Positions 16,426 to 21,070 of a stretch of DNA of 21,070 bases are shown here, piece by piece. The position numbers and the translations under genes are program-made. The number at the start of each line of letters is the position of its first letter. Position 1 is the first letter of the stretch. Source of the stretch: Euryarchaeota archaeon UBA124 (GTDB taxonomy: Archaea; Thermoplasmatota; Poseidoniia; Poseidoniales; Poseidoniaceae); NCBI GenBank assembly GCA_002502215.1, contig DAPT01000118.1, forward strand, positions 1 through 21,070, read 5' to 3'. A model generated the notes under the pieces. The model did no database searches. It was given only the letters and a program-made list of their open reading frames with translations, and was not told the origin of the DNA.

Positions 16426-16685
16426 AGGTGCCAGATTCAATTCTACGTCAAGCAAAAGACGTATCCTTGCCGGTCACAGTACGCATTGGCAAGTCGGGTG
16501 TTACGGATGCTCTGATTGGAGAGTTGGATGGCCAGTTGTCGTCAAGATCACTAGTGAAAGCGAAAGTGAACCGGGGATTGTTTGAGCGCAACGATCTGAA
16601 AAAAGTATGGATGCATCTTGCTCAAGAAACCACGAGCCAACTCATTTTCGCACGTGGAAATGTAGCCGTTTTTTGGAAGAATTAG
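16422..16685 (+). CDS. yhbY: CRS1-YhbY (CRM) domain RNA-binding protein
   Basis: Small single-domain RNA-binding protein of 87 residues. The CRM/YhbY fold is shown by VRIGKSGVTDALIGELDGQL, then LVKAKVNRGLFE and a C-terminal ARGNVAVFWKN, where the family has G...(V/L)x(L/F)(Y/W)R. Bacterial YhbY binds pre-50S ribosomal particles; archaeal members are presumed to act in ribosome or RNA maturation. The start is TTG at 16422, supported by a strong Shine-Dalgarno; GTG at 16428 is the only close alternative. Pairing with the RNase P subunit suggests a shared RNA-processing transcript. Confidence 0.9.
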   Translation: MKVPDSILRQAKDVSLPVTVRIGKSGVTDALIGELDGQLSSRSLVKAKVNRGLFERNDLKKVWMHLAQETTSQLIFARGNVAVFWKN

Positions 16686-16733
16686 TCAAATCAATAACCC
16701 AACGCTCAATAAGGTCATGTTAGTCCAGAAGTC

Positions 16734-18458
16734 ATGGGCGGTAGTCTACTTTTCACTCGACGACATCCAGCGCAGTTAATCGCGCTTCTATCTTTAATTG
16801 TGGTCGGTACAATGTACTTCATTCAGAGCGGCTTTGCTGCCGGCGGTGGAGACGGAATTAACCTCAACATCACCGTCCATGAGGGCAAAGAAAACCAAGC
16901 AGTTTATGTCGGTCTGGGAATACTTCTTTTTGTTTATGCTCTTATCATAACAGAAGTCGTTCACCGAACCCTCGCCGCTGCACTGGGAGGTCTTCTTGCT
17001 GTCATCGCACTGAATTATTACTCTCCTCAAGATACACTCAGTTTGAAAGCAGTAACCACAATGATCGATTGGGAAACCATTGGTCTGCTACTTGGAATGA
17101 TGGTGATGGTCGGGGTCATCTCCCACACGGGTGTTTTCGAGTACTTCGCTGTTCAAGCCTACAAAAAGAGCGGAGGTGAAATCTGGACACTTGTTGTCAT
17201 TCTGTGTGCGGTTACTGCTGTTTTGTCTGCTTTCTTAGACAACGTTACGACGATGCTGTTGCTTACTCCAGTTACTATACAAATCGCGAAAGTGTTGGAC
17301 ATAAAGCCAATACCAATTCTGATTTCCGAAGTCCTGTTTTCGAATATTGGTGGCGCAGCGACCATGATTGGAGACCCTCCAAACATTATGATCGGATCTG
17401 CCATGTCTCCATCGGCAATTGAAGGTAACAGCAACCCCGACATAGCAGCACTTGCATCAGAAGGGGTCAGCTTCAACGACTTTATCCTAGAAATGGCTCC
17501 TGGAATCCTCCTCACAATTGTTCCATCGTTCATGCTTGTACGTTGGCTCTACAAAGACGAGTTTAGCGGACGCAGAGATCGTGATATTACTGAACTTGAG
17601 CGCCAATACGCTATCAAGGACATGCGTGGACTCAAAGTCAGCGGAACAATTCTTTGTTTGGTTATCGTTGGATTTTTCCTTCACCCAGTGGTGCACATAG
17701 CAGTTTCATGGATTGCTCTTGGCGGTGCTGTCATCATGCTTCTTGCTACAAATCCTCACGAGCTCGAGGAGCCACTCGAGCATGTTGAGTGGACCACACT
17801 TCTCTTCTTTGCCGGTTTGTTCGTTCTCGTTCACTCTTTGCAATACATGGGTGTCATCGACTACATAGGTGGCTTCGTGAAGAGGGGTATTGAAGCATTT
17901 AGTCAAGAATACCGACTTGCAGCAGCGGTCGTTATCATATTGTGGGTTTCTGCAATCGCTTCTGCTTTCATTGATAACATTCCATACACGGCGACCATGA
18001 TACCAATCGTGCTTTCTCTTTCAGTTGACCTCAACCTCGATCTTGGCCCGCTGATCTGGGCTCTTGCCTTCGGTGCTTGCCTTGGTGGTAACGGAACACT
18101 CATCGGAGCCTCAGCAAACGTCGTAACGGCCGGTTTATCCGAAGAAGCTGGGTACCCAATTTCTTTCAATGAGTTCTTCCGGGCAGGTTTCCCAGTCATG
18201 TTGCTTTCAACCTTCATCATCACATTCTACATGCTCTTGGTTTACGTGGTCGGAGGAGAAGACGGTGGGACCACTTGGAAGCTTGCTCTTGTTGGCATTG
18301 CTCTGGTTGGTATCATTGCCCAGTACTCACGTGGAAGGTCAAAAGGGAAATCTCCTGCTGAAGCCCTTGTCGATGATGACTCGAAAGAGATCCTCAGCGC
18401 CATCAAGTCTGTTGTGATTTCTGGCAAGAGAGACATCGTACTTGACAGTGAAGAGTAA
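16734..18458 (+). CDS. ArsB/NhaD-superfamily transporter, P protein (OCA2)-like
   Basis: Integral membrane transporter of 574 residues with about a dozen hydrophobic spans. A first span at about 12-34 is followed by a short polar loop (36-55) that is probably extracytoplasmic. The two inverted halves carry the expected signatures: SAFLDNVTTMLLLTPVT (165-181) with GGAATMIGDPPNIMIGSA (206-223), and SAFIDNIPYTATMIP (410-424) with GGNGTLIGASANVVTAG (451-467). The second half, HVEWTTLLFFAGLFVL then FGACLGGNGTLIGASANV, closely resembles what I recall of the animal OCA2 P protein. The transported ion cannot be read from the sequence. Na+/H+ exchange, anion or organic-acid transport are options. A charged C-terminal tail follows the last span. 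It starts 48 bases after yhbY. Confidence 0.9.
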   Translation: MGGSLLFTRRHPAQLIALLSLIVVGTMYFIQSGFAAGGGDGINLNITVHEGKENQAVYVGLGILLFVYALIITEVVHRTLAAALGGLLAVIALNYYSPQDTLSLKAVTTMIDWETIGLLLGMMVMVGVISHTGVFEYFAVQAYKKSGGEIWTLVVILCAVTAVLSAFLDNVTTMLLLTPVTIQIAKVLDIKPIPILISEVLFSNIGGAATMIGDPPNIMIGSAMSPSAIEGNSNPDIAALASEGVSFNDFILEMAPGILLTIVPSFMLVRWLYKDEFSGRRDRDITELERQYAIKDMRGLKVSGTILCLVIVGFFLHPVVHIAVSWIALGGAVIMLLATNPHELEEPLEHVEWTTLLFFAGLFVLVHSLQYMGVIDYIGGFVKRGIEAFSQEYRLAAAVVIILWVSAIASAFIDNIPYTATMIPIVLSLSVDLNLDLGPLIWALAFGACLGGNGTLIGASANVVTAGLSEEAGYPISFNEFFRAGFPVMLLSTFIITFYMLLVYVVGGEDGGTTWKLALVGIALVGIIAQYSRGRSKGKSPAEALVDDDSKEILSAIKSVVISGKRDIVLDSEE

Positions 18459-18513
18459 GTCCACCTAAGCGTTGGATTGAAGAACTTGAAGACAAAGGGT
18501 CAAAGGGGCCACC

Positions 18514-19794
18514 ATGAACGAATGCGGAATCTGCGGAATCCTGTACCTTGCAGGTGGCTCATGTCCTGCTTGTGGATCGCAAATCCAGAAGCGCTCGGAT
18601 GACTTCCAAGATGCAGAAATGGTCCTTCCCACCGAAGTGCCTGGTTTGGAAGATGCCGCAGATGCGTGGTACGAACTCGAGGGTGTTGAGCGGCCGCAAG
18701 AAGAAGTTCAGAAGGACGAATCTTCCTCGCTTCCGTTTGGATTTAGTGGTGAATCACTCACCAATGTTTCTCGGTTACCATTTGGAATTGGCAGCCATCG
18801 CGATGGTATTCCATTTGACGTTGCTCTTTCAGACGAACAACCTGAAGATTCTCTCCAACACCAAACGACAACCGAATCTTCTGCGGAAGAAAACGTGATT
18901 GAGGATGAAGGCAATGCTTCTGAAGAGTCGCATTCATCCAGCGTCATAGAGGCGCCAATTTTGGTTCCCATGCTACCTGAAATGACTGAAAGTACGGTCA
19001 CTCCAGAAGCAAAATCTGAACCTATTCGAATCATGGCTCTTGCAATTGATGAAGCCCTGATTGACGATGTTCAGTACCCTGAAATTCCACTCGATGTTGC
19101 AGTTGAAAGCGAAATTTATTCATCAGATGATGATGTTGTCGAAGTTGTTTTTTCGGATCTCGAGGATACAGTTGTTCACGTAGACCACGGCAATGTTGAC
19201 TCCTTCTCACAACCACAAGTCGTTGAATACGCTGAAAAAGTTTTCACGCCCTTTGACTTGCATCCAGCACGAGCTATGACAATCCAAGCATCAAACAATG
19301 ATCAAGTCAAGGGCTTGGTGGAAGAAGGATTCATGTCAATTGGACGCGGTGATTGGCGTGGTGCGGCCCGTTCGTTTCAGAGGGTACTCGCCAGCGAACC
19401 GCAAGATGTTGGTGCAATGAACAATTACGGAATTTCACTCCTCCAAGTAGCAACCAGCATGCAGGAATCATCGGATCCTATTGACGTATCAAATGCAGCA
19501 ACTCAGTTTGAGGCCGCTATTCTCTCATTACGTGAAGCTGTCCGAACAAATCCGAACAGTTCTGAACCCTTCTACAATCTCGCACAGGCCCTTCTACTGA
19601 GTGGAAGGGAAGAGAAGGCGCTTGACCTTCTTGCAATGGTACCTGATGAGAACAAATCTCAATCGCATTTTCTCAACCTTCAAGCCGCAATTTTAGCACA
19701 GCTAGGACAGTACGGTGAGGCGAAAAGTGTGCTTGCTCCGATTCAAGGTGAACCTTTGATTTCTCAGAATCTCCTAAAGTTGCCCTCATTATGA
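18514..19794 (+). CDS. Zinc-ribbon and TPR protein with long acidic linker
   Basis: A 426-residue protein of unknown function. Residues 1-21 form a small zinc ribbon (Cys4, Cys7, Cys17, Cys20: MNECGICGILYLAGGSCPAC). Residues about 30-265 are acidic, Ser- and Glu-rich and probably disordered. They include two LPFG motifs (SLPFGFSG and RLPFGIGSHRDGIPF). Residues about 268-420 contain TPR-like helices (GRGDWRGAARSFQRVLASEP, then ALLLSGREEKALDLLAMVPD and LAQLGQYGEAKSVLAPI). There is no signal peptide or membrane span, so it is cytosolic, most likely an adaptor. GGGG and CCACC lie just before the ATG, giving a weak ribosome-binding site. It is 55 bases after the transporter and the last protein gene before the 23S rRNA. 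Confidence 0.8.
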   Translation: MNECGICGILYLAGGSCPACGSQIQKRSDDFQDAEMVLPTEVPGLEDAADAWYELEGVERPQEEVQKDESSSLPFGFSGESLTNVSRLPFGIGSHRDGIPFDVALSDEQPEDSLQHQTTTESSAEENVIEDEGNASEESHSSSVIEAPILVPMLPEMTESTVTPEAKSEPIRIMALAIDEALIDDVQYPEIPLDVAVESEIYSSDDDVVEVVFSDLEDTVVHVDHGNVDSFSQPQVVEYAEKVFTPFDLHPARAMTIQASNNDQVKGLVEEGFMSIGRGDWRGAARSFQRVLASEPQDVGAMNNYGISLLQVATSMQESSDPIDVSNAATQFEAAILSLREAVRTNPNSSEPFYNLAQALLLSGREEKALDLLAMVPDENKSQSHFLNLQAAILAQLGQYGEAKSVLAPIQGEPLISQNLLKLPSL

Positions 19795-20009
19795 GCAAAA
19801 TTATGCTTTCATGGGGCGTTCTCAAGCCGAGTTCGCATCCGATTTCTTCATATACGTGGGGCAAGTCGGATGGTTGCTTAGCACCTCGGCAACTGCTGTC
19901 GGGGGAAGGGCTGAGGAGAATCATCCCTCGGGGAGGTGGTTTTCTGTGGAAGCCGAATTGGCATGTTTAGATACCGAAGGGTTACTCGCATGGTGTGGAA
20001 TACATACAT
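19795..20009 (+). other. Non-coding leader upstream of 23S rRNA
   Basis: 215 bases with no convincing gene. It must hold the rRNA promoter or processing signals unless the rRNA is co-transcribed with the TPR gene. Two hairpins are visible. One pairs 19884-19891 with 19897-19904 (8 pairs including two G-T, 5-base loop). A smaller one is CCTC/GAGG at 19926-19929 and 19933-19936. A precursor-23S processing helix would pair this leader with sequence beyond the right edge, so it cannot be tested here. No tRNA and no 16S gene are present. Confidence 0.5.
19849..19855 (+). promoter_or_regulatory. Possible TATA box of the 23S rRNA gene
   Basis: CATATAC, within TTCTTCATATACGTGG, is the most TATA-like element between the TPR gene and the rRNA. 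It would place a transcript start near 19880 and a leader of about 130 bases before the mature 23S end. No clear BRE is seen. Confidence 0.3.
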
Positions 20010-21070
20010 GTGATGCTACAACCCAACTGGGGGATCGCTCGGCTCGAGTGCCGATGAAGGTCGTGACAAGCTGCGACAAGCTGCGGGGAGACGCAAGAAT
20101 GTCTTGGATCCGCAGATAGCTGAATGGGACTTCCTGTTTCTTCGGAAACAATCGCGATGCGATAGGGAACCCCCCGAATTGAAGCATCTTAGTAGGGGGA
20201 GGAAATGAAATCAACAGAGATTCCGTGAGTAGTGGCGAATGAAAACGGAATAGGACAAGCCGAATCCCAACTCGAAAGTGAGGGAGATGTGGTTTGCAGT
20301 CTTTTGTCTAAGTCAGAAAAGGTGAAGTTGCCTGGAACGGCACAGCCAAAGAGGGTGAAAGTCCCGTAACCGTACCTGATATGACCACGTGACTGTAAAA
20401 GAGTAGCGTGCGCTGGAAATCGCGCGTGAATGTGGGAGGCAGAAACTTCCAATCCTAAATACAACTCGAGACCGATAGTTTACAAGTAACGTGAGTGAAA
20501 GCTGAAAAGTATCCTTGGCGGGATGTGAAAAGAACGTGAAACCAGTTGGGTACAGGCTGACAAGGCGTGAAAGCGATGATATGAGCAGCGTCTTGTCGTG
20601 CGTTTAGAAAAATGCCCCAGGGAGTTTTGATCATTGGCGAGGTTAAGCGGTTGATCCGCGTAGCCGAAGGGAAACCGACAAGTCCGCAGCAGTTTACTGT
20701 GAGGGACGAAGTGTGCTCGCTTGGAGTCAATGGTGGAAGACCTGAAGCCCGTCGATCTATGCCTGGCCAGATTGAAGCCCGATGAAAGTTGGGTGGAGGA
20801 TCGCACCGTTGCTGATCTGCAAATCGCTCGGACGAGCTGGGTATAGGGGTGAAAGTCCAATCGAGATGGGCAATAGCAGGTTCCGCGTGAGACTACTCGT
20901 AGGTAGACGTTCGTGGAGATAGATTACGCTGTAGAGCACTGATTGTGCGTTTAGGGGGAGCGATCCCTCGGCGTGCTGCCAAACTCCGAAGGTGTAATCG
21001 TTGTAGATACGAGCAGTGAGTGATGGTGGGTAAGCTACCATTACAAAAGGTGAACAAACCAGCCTGAAGT
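20010..21070 (+). rRNA. 23S ribosomal RNA, 5' part (continues past right edge)
   Basis: Archaeal large-subunit rRNA covering domain I and part of domain II. The 5' end aligns by eye with the start of Haloarcula 23S: CAACTGGGGGATCGCTCGG and GCCGATGAAGGTCGTG correspond to conserved positions 14 onward, which puts base 1 near 20010, uncertain by a few bases. Further conserved segments are GAATGGGACTTCC, GAGATTCCGTGAGTAG, AACGTGAGTGAAAGCTGAAA, GTGAAAAGAACGTG, TAGGGGTGAAAGTCCAATCGA and AGCTACCATTACAAAAGG. No intron-like interruption is noticed. Open frames on either strand here are spurious. Confidence 0.96.

Noticed and set aside
17159..17533. Minus-strand frame of 124 codons opposite the transporter
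   Set aside because: Shadow of a well-conserved transporter region.
17758..17781. Two CTCGAG palindromes close together
   Set aside because: They fall in ordinary coding sequence of the transporter (Leu-Glu codons) with no further symmetry.
19861..20009. Possible tRNA in the 23S leader
   Set aside because: No GTTCRA T-loop motif or cloverleaf pairing could be found.
20071..20095. Tandem GACAAGCTGC copies
   Set aside because: Part of the normal conserved 5' region of 23S rRNA, not a mobile repeat.
19811..20119. Plus-strand frame of 102 codons before and into 23S rRNA
   Set aside because: It runs into conserved rRNA and has no recognisable protein features.
20189..21041. Several minus-strand frames within the 23S gene
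   Set aside because: They lie opposite conserved 23S rRNA; open frames there are expected by chance.
1..21070. CRISPR array, transposon, integrase, toxin-antitoxin or other defence genes
   Set aside because: No spaced direct repeats, terminal inverted repeats, or recognisable recombinase, Cas or toxin motifs were seen on either strand.

Overview
The window looks like chromosomal DNA of a euryarchaeon, most probably a Marine Group II / Candidatus Poseidoniales (Thermoplasmata-related) marine archaeon. The archaeal assignment rests on the archaeal forms of GluRS and the PheRS beta subunit, a type II (archaeal) GAPDH, the RNase P protein Rpp21, an archaeal RNase HII and the archaeal 5' end of a 23S rRNA. 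The narrower assignment is inference. It rests on moderate G+C, very long beta-sandwich surface proteins, a 23S gene with no 16S gene beside it, and a C-terminal 'GWTMEQW..YG.QYL' tail that I recall from that group.

Left half (about 1-9420), all on the minus strand and tightly packed. In transcription order it holds a glutamate-synthase-like GXGXG protein with a degenerate second half, pheT, an SRAP-domain (YedK/HMCES) DNA-protein crosslink protein, a signal-peptide and single-membrane-span surface protein with NEW3-like domains, rnhB, gltX, and finally a fascin-like beta-trefoil gene that runs off the left edge. That last gene lacks an obvious start codon in its frame. The first six genes are spaced or overlapped like an operon mixing translation, genome-maintenance and envelope functions.

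A divergent intergenic region of 89 bases (9421-9509) separates this block from the plus-strand half. That half holds type II GAPDH; a 1611-residue secreted S8 protease with a KP-43-type beta-sandwich, CARDB/NEW3-like repeats, a C-terminal membrane anchor and a cytoplasmic (PPAGL)x5 tail; adenylate kinase; RNase P component 4; a YhbY RNA-binding protein; a transporter strikingly like the P protein (OCA2) branch of the ArsB/NhaD superfamily; and a zinc-ribbon/TPR protein. The window ends in the 5' part of a 23S rRNA gene (about 20010 to the right edge), preceded by a 215-base leader with a TATA-like element.

No CRISPR array, insertion sequence, integrase, tRNA or defence system is visible. The items most worth a second look are the fascin-like fragment, the glutamate synthase relative with an apparently eroded FMN half, the pair of like-built surface proteins that share a 13/14-base upstream motif, the proline-rich repeat and tryptophan-rich tail of the protease, and the OCA2-like transporter.
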